Assembly: GCA_963921425.1 (NCBI GenBank)
Contig: OY992833.1
Location: 3,412,501-3,476,500 of the forward strand
Direction: 5' to 3'
DNA: 64,000 nucleotides
Source of the DNA: Dryas octopetala
Lineage: Eukaryota > Streptophyta > Magnoliopsida > Rosales > Rosaceae
Shown: positions 46,760 to 59,160 of the stretch, piece by piece
Numbering within the stretch: position 1 is the first letter of the stretch
Layout: every line of letters starts with the position of its first letter
Notes under the pieces: generated by a model
The model's input: the letters and a program-made list of their open reading frames with translations, nothing else
Database searches by the model: none
What the model was told of the DNA's origin: nothing
Made by a program: the position numbers and the translations under genes

Positions 46760-47530
46760 CTATTTATTTTTTGGTAAATGTATCTACTTGTGAGTTGTGA
46801 TGAATTGTTTGTATCTGCTTTTGTCAAGTGCAAAAGGGGGCATATATTATGTGGTTGATGATGTTTGGAGTGGATTTCTACAAGTAATGACAAAGTTGAA
46901 AAGTGGAGTTTGTTTACCCTTTAATAATTCATGACTTCCTGTATGAATCAATGAATCATGATGGAAATAGATTTGCCCAGCCAAGTGAAATTCGAACCAC
47001 AAAATAGCATAAAGCAGGTCCTGTCACTTCAGATCCTCATATGCAACTTGTGTCCAAGAATCAGTTGTCCACAGAACTAGAAAAATAATTGGATGCTCAT
47101 CGATCACATCTTTGATGGAATAGTTTGTTTCTTTTCGATGAAAATTATTTTCCTGTTCTCTATTCAATAGTTTTTCTATGAGTTAAACCACTAAACAACT
47201 CAACCTGCTCCAAGATTACAAGCCTAAGAAATACAGAAAACTCACCACCCAAAAGTGTTTTTTAATTAGGGGATACAGAATATAAAGAAACTCACTAAAC
47301 TCAATGAAATCCATTAGAGAAATACGTAGTTGAGAGGGAAAAAGTTCACTAAGAACATAAATATATATTCCAAAACTCACTGCCCAACAGAAAAAAATGG
47401 GGACCTTGGAAACTCCTGGAACAACCTTCTAAGAATAAGTGACTTTTCTGATTTTCTCATCTCAACATTAAATGAGAAACTACTAAAAGAAATTATTAAG
47501 ACTTATTGGGCATAAAAAAAGAAAGAAAGA
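46760..47530. other. Intergenic; no gene seen
   Basis: AT-rich, with weak internal repetition of 'gaaactcac' between 47230 and 47300. No domain-bearing frame. Confidence 0.5.
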
Positions 47531-47537
47531 CTCATAT

Positions 47538-48690
47538 ATGGGAAAAATTGTTAATTAGTTTGCCTGCTAGCATTAGTGAATGTTTGAATAAAATAAACAG
47601 GAATTGTTTGTATGGTAATGTAGGGAATAGATCCAGGCCTCATTTGGTGAGTTGGAATCTCGTCAATTGTCCTAAGCTGATAGGTAAGCTGGATAAAAAC
47701 TGTGAACTGGGTTTGCTTGTGCCCCTTGAAATCATTCAACAAATTCTCTTCATACTTGCTGGTTTGCCTTGAGGAGGTTCAGATACTTTTATCTGGAATG
47801 GTTCTCCTCATAACTTGATATGTGAATTTTGGTAGTTTGGATGAATGGTTGAAAGGTAATCTTAACTTCAGCTCCCCTAGCTTGGAATTTGATCTTTGTT
47901 GTGGCTTGTTGGTTCATTTGGGGACGGAGGTGTTGCCACATTCTTTTTTACTAATTGGGAAGAAACTTTTAAGAGTGGGTTTCCTAGAAACTAGAAGTAA
48001 AAAGATAAAAATGGAAAATAGAAAAGTTTTAAGGATATCAGTTTTCTAATTAATATACAACATAAGCTCGCTGACAGGAAAAGTAAGCTGCTTTCAATGG
48101 CATGTCGAACCACTCTCATACACAATGTAAACTGTTAGTTTGCCTGTTAGCATTTGTGAAACTTTTAATAAATTTAACAGGAATTTCTTTTTGGGGTAAT
48201 GTTGAGAATAGATACAGGCCTCATTTGGTGAGTTGGAATAAAGTCCTAAGCTGAAAGGCTGGCTGGGTATCAAGTTTCAGGTTCATGAATAATGCTTTAC
48301 TTGCTAAGGCAGTAGCTTTTAGGCTTACGAAAAAGGATGACGGTCTCTCACTCTCAGCTTAAGTGTGCAGGAAGAAACATCTCAAATATGGTGAGTTGAG
48401 CCTAATGCAAGACAAGGATTGGTCTGGTGCCTCACCAAATTGAAAAAGTGTGGTTGCTGGAGCTGATCTCTTGAGCAAAGGTTTTAAATGGAGATTTGGG
48501 AATGGTGCCTCTACTAGTTTCTGGAAGAAGCCAAATGCATATATAGCATCACTGAATCAGGGTCCCTCCCATGAAGCTACATATGCAATGTATTCCTATC
48601 ACCCACTAAAACCAAAAAATGCAGTCCTACACTCCTACAAATGTTATGTCCCTGTTGCCTCTTGGAACATGCAGTTAAGAAGTATGGAAT
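47538..48690 (+). mobile_element. LINE (L1-type) reverse transcriptase debris, partly duplicated
   Basis: Two segments (about 47570-47715 and 48140-48290) encode the same part of a plant LINE reverse transcriptase C-terminus (RSRPHLVSWN and RYRPHLVSWN, followed by PKL). Between them at about 47820-47900 is NLNFSSPSLEFD, which resembles the linker before the RNase H part and so is out of order. After the second copy come KHLKYGELSLMQDKDW and a zf-RVT-like WRFGNGASTSFWKKP (48480-48530). Stops and frame changes are frequent. No ends, poly-A tail or duplication could be fixed. Confidence 0.65.
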
Positions 48691-49102
48691 AACAAAATAT
48701 GTAGAAAAAATGAAGTAATCAAAATTGGATGGACATTTGAGGAACATTCATGATAAGTTAATAAACAATATTTGGATGGTTCAGGCTTGTCATTCATTCT
48801 AGAGATTTAGGATTTTAAGAAGTCAACCACCATTGAATGATTGAATCAATACATCAAAGAATTTGATGCTAGCAAGAAGCACTAATACACAATATAGCTA
48901 AAGGCCATCATACACTCATAATATGACATTTAAAGTAGAAGTCCCCCAAGTAAAGCAGAAGGCAAATGTAATTTTATTTTAAAAGAAGATGATATCAACG
49001 TACCAAGGCAAACTAGCTACCAAGCATGTTGGACAATAAGTTACTTTGAAATCCCAAAGAGCAACTAATTGACATATATTACCATGAGAAGCACGAGGAG
49101 CT

Positions 49103-50236
49103 CTAGTTCTTGATGGCATCTTTTAGCGAAACAAAACTTGGAATATGGACAATAATGTAAACAAGACTTCTCTTCAAACAATCAAGCTCAATCCTCACAA
49201 TGCCCCTTTTTCCAGGAGTATGCGCCTTCAATTCATTCACATTTAAAAACCAGACTTGCCCTTCCTCTGTAAGTTTCAATAGTAGAAAAAGGCCCCGCCT
49301 CGGCACGACGTCTCTAATTTCATACTCCTTGGTCCAAGACTCCTTAATACCATAATCTTTCAGAACCCAAACATTCATATTATCATTATGACATGAATAT
49401 CCGATTAGGGAGAGACAACCTCTCAAAACTCCAAGGCCAGAATGAAAGAAAGAATCTTCCAAAGAAGGCGGTAGAGGAAACTCTTGGAAATGCTCGGTTT
49501 CAACGTCAAAGGCACATGCCAAAACAGAATCCATAAAAAGCCCACGCAACCAATGAATAAATCCATTAAGAGAAACATCAAATGGGTAAAACCAAGGAGG
49601 GAATCCAGAATTCTCAATGCTTCTCCAAGTCCCTGAGCCAATGGTGCCATTTCATCACATTCAACCATTTCCTCCCTTCCATCGTTTGGAACCATAAACA
49701 GAACTACTTATAGACACCACTAATAGGACTAAATCCAAACCCACAACTAGAAATTCTCAAATGTTTAGTAGGAGGTGTTGGAAGAGCTAAGGACTCACCA
49801 GTCACGGGATTGGATATATAGAAAGGGCTACCTTTAGACATACAATCGAGAGGCATAGCAAGCCGTTGCAGGAACCTACAATTTGTAGGTCAATTGGGTC
49901 TATAGGAAGCTTCATTATCACTTCGTCCCCGCTGGAGGCCTTCTCGACGTCTAGCGAGAAGAGGCCTGGCCTCCTACAGCCTTTATTGAACATAATCCAA
50001 GTGGGTGTTCGTGAAAATAGGTATTTGGTGAACTCAGGGTCTGTGAGCGAACGGCGCCAAGACTTGCACACACACCTGCATTGGACGAGTGCTTTTATGG
50101 GAATTTTGCAGAAGATCTCAACCATTATGTGGTTTGGCAGTTGCAGAATGTAAGGTTCCTTCTTATCATGCTCTTCTTCTTCATCATCATCTTCTTGTTT
50201 TGGTGGGTGGCTATGGCAGAGTTCGGTTTTCTTCAT
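49103..50236 (-). pseudogene. F-box protein (FBA type) pseudogene, copy 1
   Basis: Starts MKKTELCHSHPPKQEDDDEE, then an intact F-box (QLPNHIMVEIFCKIPIKALVQCRCVCKSW-like region). The frame leaves the paralogue near 49835, right after SCNGLLCL. The middle third (49550-49830) has a stop and at least one frame change. From 49549 a clean frame covers the C-terminal half (ACAFDVETEHFQEFPLPPS to FVSLKDAIKN). The stop and about 60 bp of 3' flank match the intact copy at 53530-54660. A truncated F-box peptide could still be made, but the substrate-binding part is not in frame. Confidence 0.85.
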
Positions 50237-50439
50237 GGATCAAGCGTTGCCAAATGCCAATTTTCTACGAGAGGGTATGATGGGCGAGCCGTCTTGAGAG
50301 GTAGAGATAGAAGAAAGCGTTGCCAATCTCTGCTACTGAAAATTGGTATCAACATGGATCGGTCTAGCCCATTGGAGCGGCCCAGTCGACCCAACCTTCT
50401 TTACAAGGCATACTTTTGTTTTTTGGGCCATTCTTTATA

Positions 50440-51762
50440 GTTTACAGGCATACTTTAAAAATTGTATTTTTGTACCCAAAATTTTTTTTATGTTAATCTT
50501 CATGTTTTTAGGCTAAATTTCACTTTGGTACATGTAGTTTGTTCGAAGTTCTATTTTGGTACTTATAGTTTCAACTTTTCTGATTTTGGTCATGTAGTTT
50601 AAAAATGGTTGCAATTTCACTATGCATTTCCAATTTCGTCAATTTTACCGTGCAACCTTGAGCAAACTACAGGCATGAACCAAAGTGGAAGTTCGAGCAA
50701 ACTATAAGTACCAAAGTCGAACTTCGAGTAAACTACAAGTACCAAAAGTGAAAATTGGCAACACTTCAAAAAACCAAATTGCCCTCGCTTTAATAATGAA
50801 ATTGACGAAATTGTAAACATGTACTAAAACTATCACTACTAGAAAATAGTTTATTTACCACATTAATTCTACCACAGTGTAGAAAAATCCATGATAAAAA
50901 ATATATATCTACCACGGTCAATATAAGCCTGTTATAAATAAAGTTATACCACCACAATAAATGACCAACCCGTTGTTCGAAACAGTTAATTTACTACGGA
51001 CATTTAATGCCCATAGTCTATTATGAAATTCACTACGGGAGATGAACATGGTTAACAATTTTAATAACGACAACGCATTTTTCTAATACACCACAAAATA
51101 TGTACGTGGTTAATAATTTTAATAACCACAACGTCTTTTCAATATTTTACTACGGGAAGAACATACGGTGGAAATTGTTTATATTTGTTTAATTTTGTTT
51201 AAATAAATTTTTATACCCTAAGAATTCTTAAAACATGTAAAAGCTAAAAAAACACAGAAGGAGAACCCACACACTTGAACTCGACCCTCTGTATGTTCTC
51301 ACTGTCTCTTTCTCTCGCCTCTCGCTCTCTCTTCTTGCCCTCTCTCTTGCTACCGTCGCGCCTTTTCTCCACCGTTGTGTGTGTGTGTGTGTCTCTCTCT
51401 CTCTCTCTCACCACCATCCTCTCTTTGTCTCACCACTACAAAATAAGGTCAAATTTTGTTTTTGGTACCTGTAGTTTTTTTTTAGTTCTACTTTGGTATT
51501 TGTAGTTTCCAGTTTTGTTGATTTTGGTCATGGATCAATTCTGTTACAAACTCCGTCCAAATGAGAGACAAATTGGTCTTTGCATATTAAATAAAACTTT
51601 CGTTCTATTTCTAACTTAAAAAATATTAAAACTACAAATATTAATACTAAAAAAGATTAAAACTAAAAAAAATGGAAAAGGATTAAAACTAAAAATAATA
51701 AAAAAGATTCAATATTTTTAAAAAATTCCCTTAGTTTAAATCTACATGTGAAGGAAAAAAAA
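50440..51762. other. Intergenic with partial palindromic repeats
   Basis: About 50505-50770 and 51450-51560 carry the same 'tactttggtacntgtagttt' vocabulary, the first in a loose inverted arrangement. They look like remnants of a TIR element family. 50850-51170 has repeated 'taccacggt/actacggga' units. A (GT)n/(CT)n run is at 51378-51410. No gene. Confidence 0.5.
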
Positions 51763-52500
51763 GAGTGCTGCTATTTGCACACCTTTTTTATCTTTTTTTC
51801 TCCTACACACCCTCTACCTTTTTTTAAAGTTTAAAAATTCTCTTAACACACCCCTCCAATTACCCTAATGCCCCTATTTTATCCATTTCACAAAATTTCT
51901 TAACACAGCACACCCCGGCCATCAAAAAAAAAAAAAAAAACACTCACACACACATGCACCCAGCCTACCCTTCTCCCTCACCCCGACCACCTCCCTTTCT
52001 ATTTCTATCCAGCTCTGGTGACAACAACCCCAGCCCACCCTTTCCCAGCCCCTCTTTCTCCCTCACCCCGACCACCTCCCTCCCTCACCGACCACCCCAT
52101 CCCTCCTTTTCTATCTTTGTTCAGCTCCAACAACCCCGGCCCACCCCCTTCGGCTGCGACCACCCTCTTTCTCTTTCTCCACCTTAAAAAAAAATTGCAG
52201 GTGGTGGTTAGTTCGGCAGGTTTTTTAAGTACCAAACCAGCCACCATCTTCTCCGGCGAGTTCATCGTTTATGGTAGCGTTTGGGAAGAAGAGTGAGGCT
52301 CGGGAGAGAGAAAGAGAGTGAGGGAGAGGGTGGGTTCGGGAGAGAGGAGAGTAAGGAGAGAGATTGGGCTGGGGAGGAAGGTGGTCGGGGTGATTGGTGA
52401 GGGGAGGGGAGGGGCTGCTGGGTTTGTGTTTTTTTTTTTTTTTTTTTTGTCTAAATTGCTAGAGGGTGTGTTGGGTGAAGGAATGAGAGAGTGGGAAAGA
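51763..52500 (+). mobile_element. hAT-like element, GAGTGCTGCTAT family, copy 2 (partial)
   Basis: Begins GAGTGCTGCTATTTGCACACC and matches the inverted right end of 34606-36960 for about 170 bp ('aacacacccctccaattaccctaatgcccctatttta'). CT-rich and GA-rich blocks follow. No right end or duplication was found, so it may be truncated. Confidence 0.55.
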
Positions 52501-52632
52501 GAGGGAGTGTCAGGCCCCAAAAGATTATAATATGGACACATGCCCAGTCAACCACTGACGGTATCCCATCAACCTCAACCCCCAAAAATCCCCTTCTTTA
52601 AGGAATATAAGCCTCCAATTGAAAAAGGAAAA

Positions 52633-52757
52633 TGCTAGGGAGACTATCTCTTTGTACCATCTTTCTAATAGAGGTGTGACCTACTTGTATTAGTGGATCT
52701 CACCTCTATTAGAGAGATGGTACACTACATGGTACAAAGAGATGATCTCCCTAGCAC
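52633..52757. mobile_element. 125-bp palindromic MITE
   Basis: TGCTAGGGAGACTATCTC at the left and its near reverse complement at the right. The inverted match extends through 'tttgtaccat' and 'ctctaatagaggtg'. The duplication is not resolved. Confidence 0.65.
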
Positions 52758-52836
52758 TATCCATTGAAAAATTATGATGAGACTTGGCCCTTCTTTGAAA
52801 CTTTCAATACTTAAAGGAAAAGACTCCTTAACCCCG

Positions 52837-52913
52837 TCACTATTAGATCTTTTTTTTTTTTTTTTTTTTTTCGGTACAAAGGAGGGCTAAAGCCCAATCA
52901 CTATTAGATCTTT
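52837..52913 (-). repeat. Short A-tailed insert between 16-bp direct repeats
   Basis: TCACTATTAGATCTTT at 52837-52852 and 52898-52913. The insert of about 45 nt reads, on the - strand, TTGGGCTTTAGCCCTCC then TTTGTACCG and a long A run. It looks like the last bases of a LINE or SINE with its tail. It is the longest member of the micro-insert series. Confidence 0.65.
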
Positions 52914-53529
52914 CACTTGGATACAAAAAGTTTGGGTTAGAGAATTATGTCTATAAATGAGTTTTCTTTATGTCAATAAAGTAGTTATGTTTATATATAT
53001 ATACCAAATCAGTACCTGTGACAAATATCATTGGTACTGGACCACTGGTCTTTGATTGTTAGGTTATGAGGCATTAGAGTAACTTGAGATATAAATATAT
53101 ACGTATATATATACATAAGTAGTGAAAAAAATGAATGATTTTGCATTTAAGGTGTAATATGTTACGACAGATCGAATTTGACTAATTTCTTGAAGCTGTT
53201 GCTACAAGGATTATAAGAAGAACAAATGCAAAACTCAAAGCAAAGGTCGTTTAGCAAAGACAACAGAAATTTGACTATATATGAAGATGAAAGCAGTGGT
53301 GTACACGCTCTCATCCTTTACCAAAGGAAGATAATGCCTAATCTTCTACCACATGCAACAACATCATATCCTCCTAATCGGCACAACACATACAGGCTAT
53401 TTGCTACCCCATCATTTGACAAATAAAAAACGTAGAAACAAGAATGGTCGACTGGAAGTAATAATAATGACTTTGAAATTGTAAAGAGCAACTAATTGAC
53501 ATATATTACCATTAGGAGCATCAGGAGCT

Positions 53530-54660
53530 CTAGTTCTTGATGGCATCTTTTAGCGAAACAAAACTTGGAATATGGACATATACCCTAGGCCTGTAAACCG
53601 GTGATGGTGTCTCATCAACCTCAACTCTCACAATGCCCCTTCTAGGAGTATAAGCCATCAATTGATTCCAAAGAAACAACAAGATTTGCCCCTCCTCAGT
53701 AGCTTTCAGTAGTTGATCATTAAAAGTATTAGTACCACCATGTCTAATTTCATACTGTTTGGTCCAAGACTCCTTAATACCATAATTCTTCATAACCCAG
53801 ACAATGACATTATCACCGGAATGATCGGTTAGGGAGAGACAACCTCTCAAGACTCCAAGTCTACAATAATAATCTTCCAAAGAAGAAGGTGGTAGTGGAA
53901 ACTGTTGGAAACGCTCGCTCTCAACGCCAAAAGCACATGCCGAAACAGAATGCTTATCACACCTATGCAACCAATGAATAAATCTATTAAGATAAACCTT
54001 AGATGATTGATGCAAAGGAAGAAATCCAGGATTCTCAATGCTTCTCCAAATCCCTCTGCCAATAGTCATAACACTTGCCTCGATTTTATCATACCCAAAT
54101 TCTAATTGTGCCCTTGGAATCATAAACACAACTAGTTTATAGACATCACTGATGGGACTAAACCCAAAACCCCAAGCAAGAGATCGAAACTCATGTTTAG
54201 GTGTTGGAAGAGCTAAAGACTCACCAGTCATGGGATTGGATATAAACAAACGGGTACAGGTAAGCACACCATCCTTTAGGCAGAGCAAGCCGTTGCAGGA
54301 ATCTTCAATGTCTATGTCAGTTGGGAGTATTGGGACATCTATTGGAAGCTTCATTACGACGTCGTCATGGCTGGAGGCCTTCTCGACGTCAAACAAGAAG
54401 AGGCCAGTACTGTTGGGTTTTATGAACAAAATCGAAGTGGGTGTTCGTGAAAATAGGTATTTGGTGAACTTGGGGTCTGTGATCGAATGGCACCAAGACT
54501 TGCACACACAACGGCATTGTACAAGAGCTTTGATTTGGAGTTTGCAGAAAATCTCCACTATTATGTGGTGTGGCAGTTGGAGAATGCTGGCTTCTTCTTC
54601 TTCTTCATCTTCTTCATCTTCTTGCTTTGGATGTCTATTGCGAAGTTTGGCTTTATTCAT
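53530..54660 (-). CDS. F-box protein with F-box-associated (FBA) domain, intact
   Basis: A single exon of 376 residues. After MNKAKLRNRHPKQ comes an acidic run (EDEEDEEEEE, from a GAA-type microsatellite), then the F-box at about 26-70 (LPHHIIVEIFCKLQIKALVQ, CRCVCKSW). The rest is a type 1/3 FBA domain (SCNGLLCL, FISNPMTGESLALP, FGFSPISDVYKLV, W-R-S-I-E-N) ending HIPSFVSLKDAIKN. Such proteins are substrate receptors of SCF (SKP1-CUL1) ubiquitin ligases; the target is unknown. It is one of three - strand copies here and the only intact one. A 4.9-kb element is inserted about 77 bp upstream of the start codon. Confidence 0.9.
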   Translation of the reverse strand: MNKAKLRNRHPKQEDEEDEEEEEASILQLPHHIIVEIFCKLQIKALVQCRCVCKSWCHSITDPKFTKYLFSRTPTSILFIKPNSTGLFLFDVEKASSHDDVVMKLPIDVPILPTDIDIEDSCNGLLCLKDGVLTCTRLFISNPMTGESLALPTPKHEFRSLAWGFGFSPISDVYKLVVFMIPRAQLEFGYDKIEASVMTIGRGIWRSIENPGFLPLHQSSKVYLNRFIHWLHRCDKHSVSACAFGVESERFQQFPLPPSSLEDYYCRLGVLRGCLSLTDHSGDNVIVWVMKNYGIKESWTKQYEIRHGGTNTFNDQLLKATEEGQILLFLWNQLMAYTPRRGIVRVEVDETPSPVYRPRVYVHIPSFVSLKDAIKN

Positions 54661-55253
54661 GGATGAATGGCTGTCAGTATGCTGACAGAGGGTTTAGAGC
54701 GGGGAGCAGACTCAGTCTTCTCTTAATACTTTGTTTGTTACACTCAAGGAATAAAATTTCGGATTTCAAAAAAATTTCGATGGAAATTTCGACGGAAATT
54801 TGGAAGATTTTTAAATTTCAACAGAAATTAGATATAAATGACGGAAATTGCTATAAAAATACGGAAATTTTGAATGAAACTTTACCATATGTTTATTTAA
54901 CATATTATCTACTAAATTGATAAAAAAACATTGAAGAAATCAAATTATATAGTAGGTTTCATGTGATATAAAGTGAATATAATGCGCACTGGAGCAAATA
55001 CTGTTAAATAAAATTAGTATAATGAATAAACAAAATTAGTATATTATTTATACTGTATAATTTAATTATACACTAAAATCTAAACCCTAATACTCTATAT
55101 ATTCTATATGCCCTAATACTCTTTATACTCTATATATAATCTATACATTAAATTCTATATACTCTATATTTTGTAGGATATTAGGTTTTAAGCCCTTTAG
55201 GATACTTTTAATTATTTTTTTATATAAAAGTGTATTAAAGTTTAAGGTTTAAA

Positions 55254-56633
55254 CAAGGTGTTAAATTTCAAAATTTTTGGCTTCGCCGAAAATTTCGATT
55301 TTTAGGGATATGAAAATTTTAACCCTATATTAAAAATATTTCGGCGAAATTTTCGACTGGAGCAAGGAGGCTGTGACCAGTGGGAGAGATGGAAGAAAAG
55401 GAGAGCCGGCCTCGTCGCCGGGGAGAGAGAAGAGAGGAGGAAGAGATCGGCCCGGGGAGAGGAGATCGGCGCGCGGAGAGAAGAGAGGGAGATCGGGGAG
55501 GGAGAGGGAGGAGAGAGAAGAGATCAGATGAGTTACTCACTGAGGGAGAGAGAAAGAGAAGGTGACTGAAATAATGGAGATTGAGAGGGAAGATGGCCAC
55601 TGCCCACTGGAGACTTGCAGACTTGCGGGGAGAAAAGGAAGGAAATGGGAAAAGAAAGAAAAGAAAGAAAAAAGAAAGAAAAAAGAAAGGAAAAAAAGAA
55701 AAGAAAAGAGTGGAGAGTCTGGGTAGTGGAGAGTACTTGCGACTGGGTTAAGTGGAGTATTGGACTTGGAGGATAATTTGTTTTATTTTTTGTGTTCTGG
55801 GCCTTCTGGCTTCATCATGTACTGATGTACATAACTAATTTTATTAGTATACAATTTTTTTAATATCATTTGGTGCCATACTGGAGACTTACGGGGGAGA
55901 AGAGAAAAGAAAGGAAATGGGAAAAGGAAGGAAGGGAAGAAAAAAGAAAGGAAAAGATAAAAGAAAAGAAAATAAAAGGAAAATAAAAGAAAATAAAAGA
56001 AAAAGAGAGAAAAAAATGAAAAGAAAAAAAAAAATTTAGGATTGATTGGGGTTTGGGGCCTTGGACAATTGGAAAGAAAAAAAAATGTTTGGAGTTTCGT
56101 TTGGCCGTTTTGGAGTTTCATTTAGTTGTTTTTAAACACAATATATTTTTATATAAAAAAATAATTAAAAATATCCTAAAAGACTTAAACTCTAATATCT
56201 TATATCATATTCTAAACAATATAGAGTATAGATTGTAAAATATATAGGTTTAGTGTATAGATTATAGAGTATAAAATTAGGGTATATAGAGTTTAATATT
56301 AGGATTCAGTGTATAGATTATAGAGTATAAATAATATACTAATTTCATTTATTCATTATACTAATTTTATTTAACAGTATTTGTCTTCAGCACGTATTAT
56401 ATTCATCTTATATCATATGAAACTTACTATATAATTTGGTTTCTTCAATGTTTTTTATCAATGCAGTACATAATATGTTAAATAAACATATGATACAGTT
56501 TCATTCAAAATTTCCGTAGTTTGATAGCAATTTCCATCGTTTCCGTCTAATTTCTGTCGAAATTTAAAAATTTTTGAAATTTCCGTCAAAATTTCCATCG
56601 AAATTTCTTCGAAATCCGAAATTTTATTCCTTG
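55254..56633 (-). mobile_element. hAT-like element, CAAGG family, copy 3, nested in copy 2
   Basis: Ends CAAGGTGTTAAATTTC and, inverted, CAAGGAATAAAATTTCGG. A perfect 8-bp duplication GGTTTAAA is at 55246-55253 and 56634-56641. Opposite orientation to its host copy. The interior is purine-rich (55380-56020) and corresponds to the pyrimidine tract of copy 1 read on the other strand. Confidence 0.85.
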
Positions 56634-56704
56634 GGTTTAAAATAACTAAAAAAAATCTCAAACCTTTTTTTCTTCTTTCCAATTGCCCAAAGGCCCTAAC
56701 CCCC

Positions 56705-58692
56705 TGTCACGCCCCAATCCTGAATAAAATCTAATATTTAGGAGTGAAGCGTGACTTACGTTCTAATCGCAGATTAATAAAATTTTTTCTACAATTAAGA
56801 CGTGAGAAGAAAATATAATAATATAAAATAATTGAAGAGACTAAGTAAAGTGAAAATAAAAAATAGACTTTATTTAGCAAACTACTATTCCAAGAGTACC
56901 ATACTAGATGTTTATCTTCTTATATATTACAATGTATTGATAAACAAACAAAACATAGTACTCCAGCAAATTCTCTAAATTTCTCTTGGGTATTCCACAT
57001 CATTGGTCATATTTCCGTCACCTGCATGATTTATTTGGGTGTGAGCTTTTAAGGCTCAGTAGGGTATAGTGATCCCTCATGGCCAGTTATCACATTTAAT
57101 CAATGTCTCAGTAAAACAAAATAAATACAGATAATGATTTCAATTATATGCAATGAGAATGTGTGTACTCACTCCTTAACCATTCCCGTTGACACATACC
57201 CAAGACAAACAGGCCTACACGTCCCATACCGTGCATCCTTCCACTGTAGCCCCGAATGTCCCAAGTATGAGCCAACATCCGTCCATCCCTTAAGCCCAAA
57301 TATTTTGAATATAATTAGTTCCACTTTTTCTTCAATAATTCTTCCACAAATCATGAGATCACCAGGTACATCTCCCTTTCTCTATAGTATCTCTAATAAA
57401 TCACGAGACCACCAAGTTCATCTCCCTCTCTTCTTGGTGTCTCAATTAATCATTTTCTTAACCTTGTTCACAATCACACTTTTCTTATGCACTTATGATT
57501 ATGCATGTAAAGATAAACATTAATGCATGTATAGAAAAATTAAATAGTACATGCATAATAATTTAACCTTACGCAATTTAAGTGTATCACAGACTTAGGA
57601 ATTTCACAGTGCACCTACAAGATTAATAATAAAAGCTTATTCACAAATATAATGGACTTGATACATTTAATAAAGAAATATCATCGCAAGTAATAAAGAT
57701 AAATTATCACAAGAAAATCATACAACATGACACAAGGATTAATTGTAATATAGTCCAACCATTGGGGAAATAGAGACCCTACCTTAATTCCTTGAGCACG
57801 AGTTCCTTCTTGGTCCGTTCCTATGTGTTCGGGTCTAAAAAGTTTAAAAAATATAGTTTAGATATAACTTAATTAAATTTAAATTTATTTCACTCTCTTT
57901 TTAAGGAGAGTGTAACTCACACTCTAACTTAGAGGTGTCGGATTGACACGAAACTTGTACCATTGGACTCGTATCAAAAAATAGAGTTAGGAGGGTGAAA
58001 AATTGGGCGAAAACGGTCGCCGGAAACAGCGCACGCGCCGGCGGTGCGAGTGGGGTGGCTGGCCGGTCACTGTTCATCGTCTTCTTTAAACAGTCCCTGT
58101 TTACCAGTTTTTTTATCTCATTTTTTACTCGACTTTTGACCTATCAAACCTTCACCAAATTGAGAAAACTTATACTTGTTTTAAAGCTGTGCATCACCTC
58201 TTTACAACCATATAAAGAACATAAAAAACGGACGGTTAAAACTCAAGTTATAAGGCTCGAAAGTAGGCCATACGAACATGCGAATTTTCTGGAAAAATTT
58301 CCAGATTTTTCATATTTCTTTGTTTTTCATTTTCCTTCAATTCCAAACCGCAAAACATGTTTCTAAGGCTATAATAAGGCTATCTACAACCTAATTTTTA
58401 GTTTTACAACATAAAAGAAAGGTGTGTAAATAAAATTATAAAACAACAAGTTTTAGAAAAAAAAATTTGTTAAGGACACCCATGTTTCCATGGGTTCCTT
58501 AAACTCACCTTTCTTTATACCCCCCTTGAGTTCTATAGAGGCTAAAAGCTGTGAGTTCCTACAGTAAAGAAAAACCATAGATGACAAAAAGGGGTTAGTT
58601 TATGGAAAGTTTAAAGAAAAACTTCTAAGATAAAAATTTCAGTTTCTAACCTTTATAGAGTTTCCAACCTCTCCTTCTCTAACTCTCTCTAG

Positions 58693-58727
<35 letters not shown>

Positions 58728-59040
58728 TCTCTCTTTTCTTTTTCTCTCGGGTTTCTTCTTTGTCTCCTCTGTTCAGTTTTCTTTTTGCTGCTCAAGACTA
58801 TTCTTATAGTCTAATTGGCATGCATTTTCAGTTAAGAGGGATGTATCTAATGATTATTTAGATAAGCTGATGGCGTTGGTTATTATCTTCAAATCCATTT
58901 AGTTTTTTTTTTTTTTTTTTTTTGTTGGGCTTTTCATTTCTTGTAAAACAATTGGGCTAAAGCCCAAACTTAGAAATTTAACCCAATTTTAAAGCCCATA
59001 AATATTATTATTATTAATTTTTTTTTTTTAGGACATTACA
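56705..59040 (+). mobile_element. Probable solo LTR or LARD-like fossil
   Basis: Starts TGTCACGCCCCAATCCTG and ends GGACATTACA, i.e. TG...CA, flanked by CCCCC on both sides, which could be a 5-bp duplication but is a weak homopolymer match. The content is non-coding and typical of a large plant LTR-class repeat ('gtgagcttttaaggctcagtagg', 'gcccatacc' and 'cgccggaaac' stretches). Inserted after the hAT-like host arrived. It appears old and carries no genes. Confidence 0.5.
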
Positions 59041-59160
59041 CCCCCCCCCTCATTTTTTTTTCTTTTTTTATTCTTTCCTTACTTTTTTTCCCCGTGCCTC
59101 TCTCTTCAGTCTTTTTTTTTTTTTTTTTTTTTCTTTCGTTCCTTTTTTCTTTTCTCTCTT
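58680..59160. repeat. CT and T low-complexity tracts
   Basis: (CT)n at about 58695-58724, T runs at 58903-58922 and 59110-59131, and a C run at 59041-59049. They cover the right end of the LTR-like fossil and the host element. Confidence 0.7.

Noticed and set aside
58690-58730. (CT)n tract as a promoter
   Set aside because: Lies in the LTR-like fossil with no gene downstream. Similar tracts occur throughout the window.
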